From: Kitagawia praeruptora
Taxonomy: Eukaryota; Streptophyta; Magnoliopsida; Apiales; Apiaceae
Length of the DNA stretch: 64,000 bases
Assembly: GCA_037693485.1 (NCBI GenBank)
Contig: CM075345.1
Coordinates: forward strand, 121,914,001 to 121,978,000
Direction of reading: 5' to 3'
This document shows positions 9,182-20,662 of the stretch, in pieces. Below the pieces are notes generated by a model. The model was not told the origin of the DNA, did not search any database, and saw nothing but the letters and a program-made list of their open reading frames with translations. The position numbers were made by a program, and so were the translations under genes. Each line of letters opens with the position of its first letter. Positions within the stretch are counted from its first letter, which is position 1.

Positions 9182-10288
9182 CTAGTTCTTCTTTTTACTA
9201 CCCTTTGTCTGATCTTTATCTCCCCCAGCTTTATCATCCCCAGTCTGGTGGTGTTGTTGTTGTTGTCTTTGAATTGACTTTATCTCCCCCTTTTTGACAT
9301 CAGCAACATTAATTCCAAGAGATTCAGAAACAGAACAAATGAGATTCATAAGAACTGCTTGATTTTCCATAATTGTGACTTGGTTATCTTCAAGTGATTG
9401 AAGTCTTGTTTGAATATCAATTTGAGAATTCTGAATATCTTTCAAAACATCAGAATGAACTTCAATGTTGGAAGTGCTTCTAGTATCTCTAGTATCAGAA
9501 TCAGAAAGAACTGTATCGTCAAGTCTTGTAGAAGAAGTTGCTTGAGTTGTATGATATTCAAGTAATAAAATCTGATTAGAAGTATCAACATCTTCATCTT
9601 TCTGTTCTGAAACTGAAACATGATCATCATTTCCTTCACCAGTATTCTGTGTACTAACATCTTCAAATCCTGACTCCTCCTTAGAGTGATCAGAGACTGT
9701 TGATGTTTCAATTCGAGCTGATATTGGAAGTACATACAAAGGAACACTAGGATCATTAGGATCTTCATCTGGTACATATGTATCAAGAGATTGCTTTATC
9801 CTGGCACCTCTTCTGTTAATAATTCCTGCAAGCCTCTCCTTTTGCTTCTGAGCTTTAACTTCTGGCTTTGCATTGTGATGTGCTAGGTCATTCTTCTGAT
9901 ACATTTTGATGAATGAATAAGTACCAGCATCCATACCCAAATTTTCAGACCAAGATTCAGGAAAAACCTGATCCCAGAAATCAAATGATGGTTTCCTAAT
10001 TTTCTCTCCCTCACTATGGAGTTGATCATCCATACCCTCATTCTCACTTTGACTTACTAAAGTCAACACTCTTTCTACCTCACCTTTTACCTGGTCAGGA
10101 GCCAGCCGCTCAAATTGTGGATCTAAGTCCATCTTTTCAAGTGTATCACTCAAATTTAGATAAGTGCTCTCATGACCTACAGAAAAATAGAGTTTAGAAG
10201 GAGTTTTTATACCTAAACTCACATGGAGAGAGGGTTCCTCATTTGGCATGTGGCTTGAGGTTTTCTCCAAGGAGTGAGCTGCTATAGT
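9182..10288 (-). CDS. C-terminal part of env-position ORF, after an in-frame TAG
   Basis: About 368 codons in the same frame as the upstream 734-codon ORF, separated only by the TAG at 10289-10291. There is no nearby ATG; the frame simply continues (TIAAHSLEKTSS). The predicted chain is acidic and low in cysteine, with a probable coiled coil near the C-terminus (DIQTRLQSLEDNQVTIMENQ) and a lysine-rich end (GSKKKN). No catalytic motif is recognised. It occupies the place where Sireviruses carry an env-like or accessory ORF, but no signal peptide or clear membrane span was seen. Either the stop is a decay mutation or it is read through. Confidence 0.6.
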   Translation of the reverse strand, partial: TIAAHSLEKTSSHMPNEEPSLHVSLGIKTPSKLYFSVGHESTYLNLSDTLEKMDLDPQFERLAPDQVKGEVERVLTLVSQSENEGMDDQLHSEGEKIRKPSFDFWDQVFPESWSENLGMDAGTYSFIKMYQKNDLAHHNAKPEVKAQKQKERLAGIINRRGARIKQSLDTYVPDEDPNDPSVPLYVLPISARIETSTVSDHSKEESGFEDVSTQNTGEGNDDHVSVSEQKDEDVDTSNQILLLEYHTTQATSSTRLDDTVLSDSDTRDTRSTSNIEVHSDVLKDIQNSQIDIQTRLQSLEDNQVTIMENQAVLMNLICSVSESLGINVADVKKGEIKSIQRQQQQHHQTGDDKAGGDKDQTKGSKKKN

Positions 10289-12493
10289 CTATGAACCCTT
10301 ACAATCATCTTCTTTCCTTTCAGAAACTATAGGCTCCAGTATACCACTTTCAGGTTCTTTACTAGACTCTGATGTCTTCAGTAATACTTCATTAGACACC
10401 ATAGTTAGTACATCACCATCTTTAAGTGTTGTTTGCTGAGACACACCCTCAAGGTGGATAGACTCTGACTGAACAAAATTTGTTTGATCTTCAGAAAAAT
10501 CAACCAAAGTCATTCCTCCCATATCATAGGGTATCTCACTTGCATTCTCAGTCATCACAGAAGTCCTTTCAACATCAGCTATCACAGCTCCTGAGTCATC
10601 CTTCCTCTGACTAGATGGTTCTTGTGTTACAGTGACTGTGATCTGATCTTTCCTACTATTCACCACTGATGCAATAGTATCTTCTGTTGACTGCTTCCCT
10701 CTATCTACTTCCTCCAGTTGTTCACCTTGAGCTGAAGCATCTTCAATAATTACATTCTTGTCAAATAAATATGCATGAAGTGATTGAAGTGCACCATGTT
10801 TCGAGAGTCCAAATTTCTTGACTAATTGTCTTCTGACAGACACATAGAAATACATCTTCATTAAGTCAAGTCTTTGATGTAAAAGTCCATATTCATCTGG
10901 AAATAAAAGTTTTTGTACTCTTTCAACCAAAAAGTCTAGAACAGGCCTTGACAACTTCACTTTGAGAGAAATTAGTCCCATAGCCAGTGTGTATGATAAT
11001 GTAGTTTCCCATGAAGAATCAATATCCAGATCTCTCTTATCAAATACTGACATAGATGTAGCTTGATTTGTAGAAACCTGCATGATATTAGTTGGACTAG
11101 ACTCTGTGTGTGTAGGTGACAATTGAATCTTTCTCCTTGTTCTCCTGATATAGTGAGCAAAAGATATATCCTGAGAAGACTCAAGAGGTGTAGACACAGA
11201 AGTGATCTTGGGATGAGATCTTTGTTCAATAGACACAGTCTTTTGAGAGACAGTATCCAGTACCTGTTTTCCCTTTTTAAGAACTACAGTCTTTTGGGAG
11301 ACTGCAGCCTGGCTGTGACTAGGTTTTTCATCTCTTTGTGCTAACAAAGAAAGTTGAATTGCAGCCTTCAATTCTTCTCTCTCAGCAAGAGTTAAATCAT
11401 CATCTTCACTAGAATTACTACTACTACTTGACACAACAAATCTTCTCTTCCTTACAACTGATGTCTTTTGAGAAACACCGGAGGTTGGTTTCTTTGAAAC
11501 AATAGGCTGTGGATCAAAATTTGGTTCTTGAATTGTTTCAGAGACTATAATGTTTTGGGCTACTTGGGTAGACACAGGTGGGTTCTCCTCCAATTGAGAT
11601 TCCTGAGCCATTTCACCACAAAAGAAAGAAGAATTGTAGAAAGTAGGAAGATGAGTTTTAAGAATTACCTGAACATGATATGGATAATGAATTGCAGGTA
11701 TTTCATCTAGATTCTTTTCATTGTCCTTCTTTGTAATGTCAGAGAAAATTCTCTTTTGCTGTTCATAAGAAGAAACACAATGTTCTCTACCAAATCTAGT
11801 TTCAACATCAGGAATAAAATGGTTAACAAACAATTGCATAAATCTATGATAATAAACCATTTTCCTGTTTTGATCTCTTAACCCAAGTTTAATACTCATC
11901 TGACTTAAGATAATATGACCAATGTTGATTACTCTGTCATAAAGCAAACTATAAGCAATATGTGAAGTAACAGAAGTAATTTGCTGAAAAGAACTACATT
12001 TGCCAGTAAAACATTTAGCAATTTGATCAAGGTAAAAAGACCATTCCTTTCTAAGAAAAGACCTATTCAACTGGCTCATGTTATCTAGAGGTCCACTATA
12101 ACCTAATTCAGACAACATAGTTCTTATATTATCATCAGATGGTACATTCTCATAACTATCAGTAACAGGTAAGCAAAGTACTGAATTAACAACCGATTCA
12201 GTAATGTCAAATGAATCTTGTCCTAAATGTAGAACAATCTTACCTGATTGACTCTGAGTAGAATCAATTACCTCAGCATTCTTCCAAGCTTGTGAAACAG
12301 CTACTTGATTAATTTGTGGAGATGTTGTCAATGCATAACTTAATGGTCCATATGCCAGAAAATCCATGATTGGATGAAAATCAGATGATACTCCTTCCTT
12401 GTTGGTGATAGCTGCAACATGATTGTTTGTCATAAAATCAAAGTCACCAAACTTGAAGGCTACTGATTTAGGTAATCTTCTCTGAGCTGCCAT
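10289..12493 (-). CDS. Env-position accessory ORF of the Sirevirus-like element, N-terminal part
   Basis: A 734-codon frame starting MAAQRRLPKSVAFKF and ending before TAG. Residues about 1-290 look like a folded domain (for example LLYDRVINIGHIILSQMSIK). The middle is Ser/Thr-rich and low complexity, with an SSSSSNSSEDDD acidic stretch, and the rest is hydrophilic. It lies downstream of RNase H and a 1.5-kb spacer, so it probably needs its own or a spliced transcript. Similar long ORFs occur at this site in Sireviruses and are often called env-like, but no envelope features are seen here, so the function is unknown. Confidence 0.7.
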   Translation of the reverse strand: MAAQRRLPKSVAFKFGDFDFMTNNHVAAITNKEGVSSDFHPIMDFLAYGPLSYALTTSPQINQVAVSQAWKNAEVIDSTQSQSGKIVLHLGQDSFDITESVVNSVLCLPVTDSYENVPSDDNIRTMLSELGYSGPLDNMSQLNRSFLRKEWSFYLDQIAKCFTGKCSSFQQITSVTSHIAYSLLYDRVINIGHIILSQMSIKLGLRDQNRKMVYYHRFMQLFVNHFIPDVETRFGREHCVSSYEQQKRIFSDITKKDNEKNLDEIPAIHYPYHVQVILKTHLPTFYNSSFFCGEMAQESQLEENPPVSTQVAQNIIVSETIQEPNFDPQPIVSKKPTSGVSQKTSVVRKRRFVVSSSSSNSSEDDDLTLAEREELKAAIQLSLLAQRDEKPSHSQAAVSQKTVVLKKGKQVLDTVSQKTVSIEQRSHPKITSVSTPLESSQDISFAHYIRRTRRKIQLSPTHTESSPTNIMQVSTNQATSMSVFDKRDLDIDSSWETTLSYTLAMGLISLKVKLSRPVLDFLVERVQKLLFPDEYGLLHQRLDLMKMYFYVSVRRQLVKKFGLSKHGALQSLHAYLFDKNVIIEDASAQGEQLEEVDRGKQSTEDTIASVVNSRKDQITVTVTQEPSSQRKDDSGAVIADVERTSVMTENASEIPYDMGGMTLVDFSEDQTNFVQSESIHLEGVSQQTTLKDGDVLTMVSNEVLLKTSESSKEPESGILEPIVSERKEDDCKGS

Positions 12494-13964
12494 TTTTGAT
12501 CTGAAAAGAAACTTGAAAAATTCTTGAAATGGATTAGTGATTTTGAAAACTCAAAAGTGATTTTTGCTTTAGAGAATGTAAAATTAGAGAAAGCAATTAC
12601 ACGATTAGAGTTTCAAAACAAATATATTTCACAAATCTTTCAGACCACTATCCCACGTTGACACGTAGATTGACAGGTGTCAGTCCCTGAAAAATGCAGT
12701 TACCCACGATTTTTGGAAAATAAAATCCAAAATTGATTTTTCATGAAATAAATCAGGGTATAAATAAGTAATACTGATCAACTTCCTTTTCCTGATGACC
12801 TCTCATCAAAATAATCACAAAATGCAATGTGATTTAAAAATATAATTTTCAAATCCTGATGGTCACACATGAAATCCTGACCAATATCATCAGAGACTTA
12901 ATATGGAGTTTTCCACGTGGCATTTTTCTTTTATCTGAAAAAGAAATAAACAGTTAATCTGAACAGAAAATCAATTGGTTAGATATTTTCAATATTTCTT
13001 GAAACAAGAAATATAGTCACACGCAATAATTAGCATTTGACTTCATTAAAACTTCCAAGTGACTGCTCAGCTTCTCACGTCTTCCTTTTAAAAGAACCAG
13101 ACGCCTTATGCCATTCTCCATAACCTTTCAATTTCTTTTCTTCTTAACAATGCTTCTCAAACCAAAAACCCCTTCAAACCCATTTTCCAGATTTTTCTTG
13201 ATCGATGAACATCCTGTTCTTGATCATCTCTTTGAACAAATGACTCTTCTCATCGAACTAATCATGAATGGATTGGTTTTCAAAAATATCCAGAGGTTTC
13301 TCCTAGAACATCCATCTGTTGGATACAATCTTCCCCTAACCTCCTCAAAACTTGAGGATGAAGAATTTGGCCGAGAGTCTGAGGTTGATCTTGATGGAGA
13401 TGCTATTCATTTAAGTTAGCTGCTCTCATTCAAGTCGCCCAGACAAGGAATCCAAGAACAAACGAGGCTTTCATCCCCTGATGGATTTCTTGAGATGCTC
13501 CTTGTCCTGTTCCTCAGAATTCATATCAAAGACAAGTATAGAATAGAAATTTAGACAAAAAGATGTTGTATTTCATTTCCATGTAATGATTTCTATTAAT
13601 GAAAATACAGTTTCTTGTTATCCGCTTATCTTTTGATTTTTGAATGATGTATAAATTATCAGTATGCAAATATTAAAACTTGCTAGCATAGACTTAACAC
13701 ATCACAGAATCAGATTACTATACAAAGTAAACGTCAGGATCTGAGACAATTGTCATAATCCTGATACTGACACAATACTGATGACGTCAGCATCCTGATG
13801 ACAAATCTAATCCTGATGATTATTAACAAGTCTATCATACTGAAATTTATCAAGGCAAAGTGTTATAGCTGAAACATTTAACAATCAAATATAGATCCTG
13901 ACAGGAATATCAAGTCTATAAGCTAAGAACAACATACCTTGCTACTTTTGCAGATGTTACAGAT
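12494..13964 (-). other. Spacer between pol and the accessory ORF
   Basis: This AT-rich spacer contains many ATCCTGATGA-type motifs (for example 12790, 12855, 13760-13820) and one perfect TGACGTCA palindrome near 13785. It also contains an open frame on the opposite strand (13108-13419). It may hold the promoter or splice signals for the accessory ORF; that is inference. Confidence 0.5.
13108..13419 (+). CDS. Possible antisense ORF in the Sirevirus-like spacer
   Basis: A 103-codon frame with its own ATG runs opposite to the element's other genes: MPFSITFQFLFFLTMLLKPK at the start, with an acidic end (EDEEFGRESEVDLDGDAIHL). The N-terminus is hydrophobic and might be a signal or membrane segment. 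An AATGAAAATA-type sequence lies about 190 bases after the stop. Antisense ORFs in non-coding spacers are known from a few plant LTR retrotransposons. I do not recognise the protein, and the frame could be chance. Confidence 0.35.
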   Translation: MPFSITFQFLFFLTMLLKPKTPSNPFSRFFLIDEHPVLDHLFEQMTLLIELIMNGLVFKNIQRFLLEHPSVGYNLPLTSSKLEDEEFGRESEVDLDGDAIHLS

Positions 13965-15614
13965 CTAAAAATTTAACATTCCTAACTCACTTACTAGTCT
14001 ACTGAATGTAGTCTCATCAAGTGGTTTAGTTAGAATATCTGCAAGCTGTTTGTCAGTAGGAACAAAATGAAGTTCCACAGTACCATTCTCAATATGTTCT
14101 CTAATAAAATGATACCTGACATCAATGTGCTTAGTCCTTGAGTGTTGAACTGGATTTTCTGCAATTTTAATAGCACTAGTATTATCACAAAACATAGGAA
14201 TATTACTAAGTGTCATACCATAATCCAGCAACTGATTTCTTATCCAAAGGAGCTGTGCACAACAACTGCCTGCTGCTATGTACTCAGCTTCTGCAGTTGA
14301 GGTTGAAACAGATTGTTGCTTCTTGCTTGCCCAAGAAATCAATCTATTTCCCAAGAATTGACATGTACCTGTAGTGCTTTTCCTGTCTATCTTACACCCT
14401 GCATAATCAGAGTCTAAATAGCCAATTAGAAAGAAATCAGATTCTCTAGGATACCACAAACCAAGATTTGGAGTTCCTTTGAGATATCTAAAAATTCTCT
14501 TCACGGCAATTAAATGAGATTCCTTAGGATCACTTTGGAATCTAGCACATAAACAGGTAGAAAACATTATATCTGGCCTACTTGCAGTTAGATATAACAA
14601 TGAGCCTATCATGCCTCTATAACTAGTATTATCCACACTCTTTCCTTTAGGATCAGAGTCTAGTTTAGTGGCTGTTGCCATGGGTGTTTTTGCAACTGCA
14701 CAGTCTTGAAAGTCAAACCTTCTTAAAAGATCTTTGATATACTTTGACTGATTAATGAAAATACCAGTCTCAGTCTGTTTGACCTGCAAGCCTAAGAAAT
14801 AATTTAGTTCACCCATCATGCTCATCTGATACTTAGACTGCATAAGCTTGCTAAACTTAGCACACAACTTTTCATTAGCAGAACCAAAAATAATATCATC
14901 AACATAAACTTGAACTAAAAGCAATTCACCTTTTATCTTTCTAAAGAATAGAGTTTTGTCAATTGTACCTCTTGTGAAGCCATTTTCAAGAAGAAATTTA
15001 GACAAAGTCTCATACCATGCTCTTGGTGCCTGCTTTAGTCCATAGAGTGCCTTGTCAAGTTTGTAGACATGATTTGGAAACTTTGGATCAACAAATCCAG
15101 GTGGCTGTTCTACATAAACTTCTTCATCAAGTTTGCCATTTAGAAAAGCACTCTTTACATCCATCTGGTATACCTTGAATTTTGAATGAGCTGCAAATGC
15201 AAGAAACATTCTGATTGCTTCCAATCTTGCTACAGGTGCAAAGGTCTCATCATAATCAATGCCTTCTTCCTGAGAATAACCCTTGGCCACCAGTCTTGCT
15301 TTGTTTCTTACAATCATACCAGATTCATCTAGCTTGTTTCTGAAAACCCATCTTGCACCAACAATAGATCTATCTTTAGGTCTTGGTACCAGTTTCCAAA
15401 CTTTGTTTCTCTCAAACTCATTTAACTCCTCCTGCATTGCAATTACCCAATCAGGATCCTGTAAGGCTTCTTCAACCTTCTTAGGTTCATTCTTTGAGAG
15501 AAAGCAACTATACAAGCATTCATTTTGAATTGATCTTCTAGTTCGAACACCACTATTTGGATCACCAATTATCAAGTCTTCAGTATGATCCTTTGTCCAT
15601 TTTCTAACAGGTGG
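13965..15614 (-). pseudogene. Copia pol, 3' part: reverse transcriptase and RNase H
   Basis: About 549 codons continuing the pol gene after the nested insertion. The reverse transcriptase is recognisable from KARLVAKGYSQEEGIDYDET, the core QMDVKSAFLNG (first catalytic Asp), YGLKQAPRAWY and the YVDDIIFGS active site. RNase H shows DSDYAGC, STAEAEYIAAG and CDNTSAI, the acidic triad, and HSRTKHIDVRYHFIRE near the end. Termination is at LGMLNF. The upstream open sequence beyond 15614 belongs to the nested LTR, not to pol. The domain itself looks intact; only the insertion breaks it. Confidence 0.95.
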
Positions 15615-18600
15615 TGTAACGCCCCCAACTTCCGTACAAGGAATTTGGGTCGCCACGTCTTCATCCATCCTCATAGAGCAATACCTGTTCTCAATATATT
15701 CTACTACAACAATAAAAGTAATCTCCATGCATCTAACTCCACAGGTTATAGTCTTAGAACTTTCACTTACATTAACCAAAATATTACAATATCAGAGTAA
15801 CCTCCAGAATCTTAGTACAACGCGTCTCTACAATACACCTTAATATAATACATAACAGTCTCTACAACGCGTCTGCTTTACACTACATAACACTTCTGTC
15901 AGCTTATTCTCATATCCGGAACCTTTCTTCTAGCGTGATGCGTCCGTTGCAGGACCTTTACCCTTATCACAGTTCACCGCACTAGTGCCAGCTCTGATTT
16001 CCTCTATTTTATAATATTTAAAAATAGCAAGAATGAGCCAAAAATTGCCCAGCAAGTTATATACACAAGAATCATATATATATATATACACCAACAAAAC
16101 TTCTTCAAGAAATGAACCCCAATATTTTCTTTAACATACTAAAATTTACCCGCAAAAACTGAGTAAGGATATAATATTCATACTGCAATTAATACCCGCC
16201 TGTGGTATTAATTACACTACTGATGGACTATATTCAGGAGATTCTTATCCGCTGGTCTGTAATGGATGATCAGTCCATACATCTTGCAATTTACTACCGG
16301 TAGAAGGATGATCCGCCTATCACACCCTAAGCCGCATCCGGGCTTTTATACACCTTTGTTGGGCTGGCCGCCGTACCAGTCTCTTACATTATCTCTAGTC
16401 CAGAACCCGGGGTACCAGAGTACCCCTGACCACCTTCAATACTCCTCATCTTAGATGCCACGTATAATTCCACGTGCACCTCAATATACTCCTTATCTTA
16501 GATGACACGTATAATTCCACGTGCACCTCAATTCATGGTAATTATTATCGTTCGGAAACAATCGAACGATTAATACTTCCAATAAATCACTCTCCTCTCG
16601 AAATATAAGAGGAAAAATATGAATGACTGCTTTGATCATGGATTCGAATAAAATGATCCAGATCAAATCTCTCATCACCTCCAATAATTAACAATATAGT
16701 TTCTCTAAACATTTATCTCCCTTCGAGTACGAACAATGTACCTCGATACTTGTCCCAATCATATGGACCAATAACTCTTAGACATATTACTATACTTATA
16801 TACTATCCGGATAACATTCACAACAATAATATATATACATGCATTCAATTGCATCAATATCCGGTATTTGAGTAACGAGATGAAATACTTGCAACTTGTA
16901 AAGAAAACATTTGAACTGACATATACCATATGTTGAAACATATACACTCTGAACAATAGAGTAGGGTTTAGTATACTTGCCTGGTGCTCCGGAGGTAGTA
17001 GGGGCTCGTGGCGAAGTCCGATAATCTAAACAAGTCAAGAAAATACGCGATTAATCCCCTATACGATTCACTTATAACTCGACTCTTAGATACTTAATCC
17101 AATCACAAACAAGGCACTAAGGGGTCCCCCTAGACTCGTACTAGGTCCATGCTAATCATCAAACACTTAAGTCATAAGTTTAGTCCGAAATCGATCCTCC
17201 CATTCATGTTGTACTTAACCATTTATAACCTCTTTCTTTACATTAATACGTTGCCTTGATAATCCTTAACAAGTTTCGTGTTTTAGTCGACTCGAAATTC
17301 CTCTTTTAACTAAGCCAAAACGCATGGTCAAAGTAGCACATCTAGAGTTGACTTTCCTGAAAATTACTATTTCTTGACTCGCACTCCAACACTTTTAATA
17401 AATCACTAGAAACCTATTTAAATACGAAACCACCTCTAAAATCATCTTTGGTATTTGTAATATTTATCATAAAAATTTTGATTCAAAAACACGGGTCTAG
17501 ATAGGTGAAATGTATTTTCGAAGTTGGGTTAACTGCGGATTCTTACTATTTGCACCACTTTTACTAAAACATTCATAACTCGATAACCGTTAACTCAAAT
17601 GATGCACCGTTTTCGCGTGCACGATCTAGAGAATTTCTAGAAGATAACCGACTCAAGATTTGGCTCTGGTCAGAGGACTCATTATTCGGAATTTTACAAA
17701 ACAGGGCAGGGGTTTTTCAATGAATAGTATCATCTCCTAAAAGACTTTTTTACTTGCGAAACCTCGGCTAACGCATTTTTATAAAATAGGAAGATAATGT
17801 TTTTGATTCGAAACCTCCGCATAGACTCAACTAACTGTCCTTAACATTTATCCTCAAAATTTCGTATTATAAATCGACTATTAAGGGTCTCAATCATAGC
17901 CTCTAAGTTGGTACATTTTTGTAGTTCCATCCCTCGAACAACTTTCACTAAATCGGTAATATCTCCTAAACCGTAAACTCTTTTAATGCGATTCTTGCGG
18001 CAAAATAAACTAGACAACCATATATTTTTAACCATATGCAGTGGTGTGTCTAAAAATGGTTTATGGTCTCAGGCCTTAACTGTTTTCAAGGGTTAACGAA
18101 ATTTCATCATTACGACGGCTATAAATCGAACGTTTCCATTTTGTAACTCCTCTAATAAGTCACACAAAGCAACCCATACTCTAATATTACAAACCAACCA
18201 TCATACTAAGCCCCTAGGGCCAGTGGTAAGGTCCTTTGACCACCACTCAACATAAACATCTCAACACAAGGCTTAATAATCAAGTAACCCCTTAATATGA
18301 ACACATCTTTACACTAACATCAAAACTCCACCAAAACTCATATATATAAAAGGTAAAGTTGAGGTTTATACCTTTCTTGATACTCTCACAACACTAACAA
18401 AGCTTTGTACACCTTATAATAGCCTTGGGTAGTCTTAACAAAGCCTAAAAGCCATGAACAAAACAAGAAACCAACTTAAAACACTATTCATCATCAACTT
18501 TGTAAAATCTATATAAAATCGAAAAATTAGAGATTGGTTCTCAAATTTTTACCACACCTTCTACTCTTCAAGGGATTTCTTTTGAGCTATAGATCACAAG

Positions 18601-19557
18601 ATTTGGTGCTCGGTTGCTAGGGTTTTGAGGCTCTTCTTTCTGCTGATCAGAATCTGGACAGGTTTGGTTCTTCAACTTGGGGAAGGGATTTGACTAGGCT
18701 ACACTCCTTTGTTAGCCATGAAATTTTGAACGAATGTTATACATATATTGAGGAAGCTATGGTTCAAATTTGGTGATTTATGAATGGATAGAAGTGGAGA
18801 TATGAATTTTTCTTTCATAGTAGCTCATGCTGGGCAGTTTGGAAAGAAATGGAGTTAGCTTGCTTTTCTCTAGCTTTCTTGACTTGTTTTCTAGCTAAAG
18901 TGTGATATTTTGCTATGTTTATCAGCTGTGCTACTCTTCATATTCTCCTTCCACACAAGTGTCAAGTAATGGGAGAGTTTAGGTGTTTTATTTGCATGGT
19001 TTTAACAAGAACACCTCACCTTGTACTATTCTTAATCCACTTGCATCTTGTTTGGTTTCACACTACTTCTCTTGATCTGTTGCACTTAATAATCTTGCAT
19101 GGTATTTAATCTTGTCATGTGTTCAATCCATAATCCATAATTCGTTCGCTTAATCGCTTAATCTCGTTATAAAGTTCTAGCGATTCCTAGAATGCTCGTT
19201 ATATTAACTCAGGGGTTTTTGTTCTAAAACCTTAAATCACCTTTAATAAAATAATAAAATATAAAATCCTTGAATCCTCAAATTAAATAAATCACTTATC
19301 TTGATCGCATTGAAATGCTCTTCACTGCCCGGTCAAATATTTCATAAAAATAAAGTTTGGAATTTCTGAATTCCGATCGCGTTTACATACACTTATTTAC
19401 CTCGTAGATTACTAATATAACTTCGAAATATCCATTTCATACCCCGTACATAGGGTGACATGAAAAATTTTCTTAGTCCCCAAAATCACAATTCATTCAT
19501 ACTAACTACTATTCATCTATAAAAAAAATCTCAAGTACGAAAATTTGGGTTATTACA
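15615..19557 (-). repeat. 3' LTR of the nested element (3943 bp)
   Basis: Near-identical partner of 20663-24605. The open frames inside are short, duplicated in the other LTR, and judged non-coding. A TA microsatellite lies near 16076-16091 and paired CACGTATAATTCCACGTG motifs at 16459-16527. Confidence 0.93.
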
Positions 19558-20662
19558 GTCTTCCCTCCTTAAAAGGATTTCGTCCTCGGAATCAACGTAG
19601 GCAATAACCAAGGTTGCTTATCTTGTACTCTACTCTCTGATATCTCCTCATCGCTTTTACCAGCTTTATGCTCTCATATTTCGATTATAAACTCTCATGC
19701 TATATCGTCTATTCTGTCTCTGATACTCTTCTTGACCACAATTATAACACCTACCTTCTGATTTTGCACATACTCTCGGATGCTTCTTTCCACATGTCTA
19801 TTTCAATCTCTCTTTCCTACTTAGAGTATTAGCCACCACATTAGCCTTCCCCGTCTAGTAATTATTGCACCTCGAAATCCTTCACTAATTATACTCACTT
19901 CCTTCGTTTATCCTTATCCTGACTCTATCATCAAAATACACCTAACCTCAATAGTAAATCTCAATTATGCCTTAAAATTCCTCATATTCTTTTCTTTTAC
20001 TAATCATCAAATACACCTCTTTCTTATCATCTTTAATCTCCTGAATCAATTCATTCTCAGCTTTTACCATTGCTGCTTCTTATGCATATCACATGGTCCC
20101 TTATCTAAAACACTGCATCATTATATCCAATCTATTGTTTCAATCCCTTTTGAAATCTTCTAGCTCCTACCTCTTCCAAATCCATACATAATACCATCAT
20201 ACTCTTCTTGTTTTGTTTCCATCTATAAAATACACTCTATTTATCTCTTCTACACTTCTCCAAAGGTCACAGCTTCACTCGATTCAACCTATCCCAATAT
20301 GGTTTAGTCTAATAAAACTGTATACCCATGAAATATTTATTTATGAAAACAAAACAGTACATATTCATATATATACATATATATACCTGCAGTTATATAT
20401 ATATGCATATTTATGGATACATATTTCTATATACTCATTTATATAAAAAAAAATTAAACCCAATAAATCATGGATACACATTTTTTTCTCGTCCTAATTG
20501 ATTCTACTACTGGTAATAGCCATCATGCCTCCACCCCACTACTCTTTGAAATCCTACTATATATATGCCTATCGGTTCCTTGGCTTCTAAACTCTCTCTT
20601 ATATAGTCATAACTCCTCCTACACTCGTTCTAAGGTTTATAACCTACTGCTCTGATACCATC
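19558..20662 (-). other. Short non-coding interior of the nested element
   Basis: Only 1105 bp. The left edge carries the polypurine tract (minus strand AAGGAGGGAAGACTG, 19558-19572). The right edge carries the primer site TGGTATCAGAGCAGTAG (20644-20660, minus). Between them is CT-rich, degenerate sequence with no frame over 80 codons resembling gag or pol. TA-rich repeats lie at 20368-20440. Confidence 0.85.

Noticed and set aside
15585..15780. Apparent N-terminal extension of the pol frame (MVNVSESSKT...)
   Set aside because: This part lies in the nested LTR beyond the GGTGG target duplication and is repeated at 20630-20827. It is not pol.
16266..19109. Several 60-80 codon frames in the giant LTR, duplicated at 21314-24157
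   Set aside because: They are short, without domains, and repeated exactly because the LTR is duplicated.
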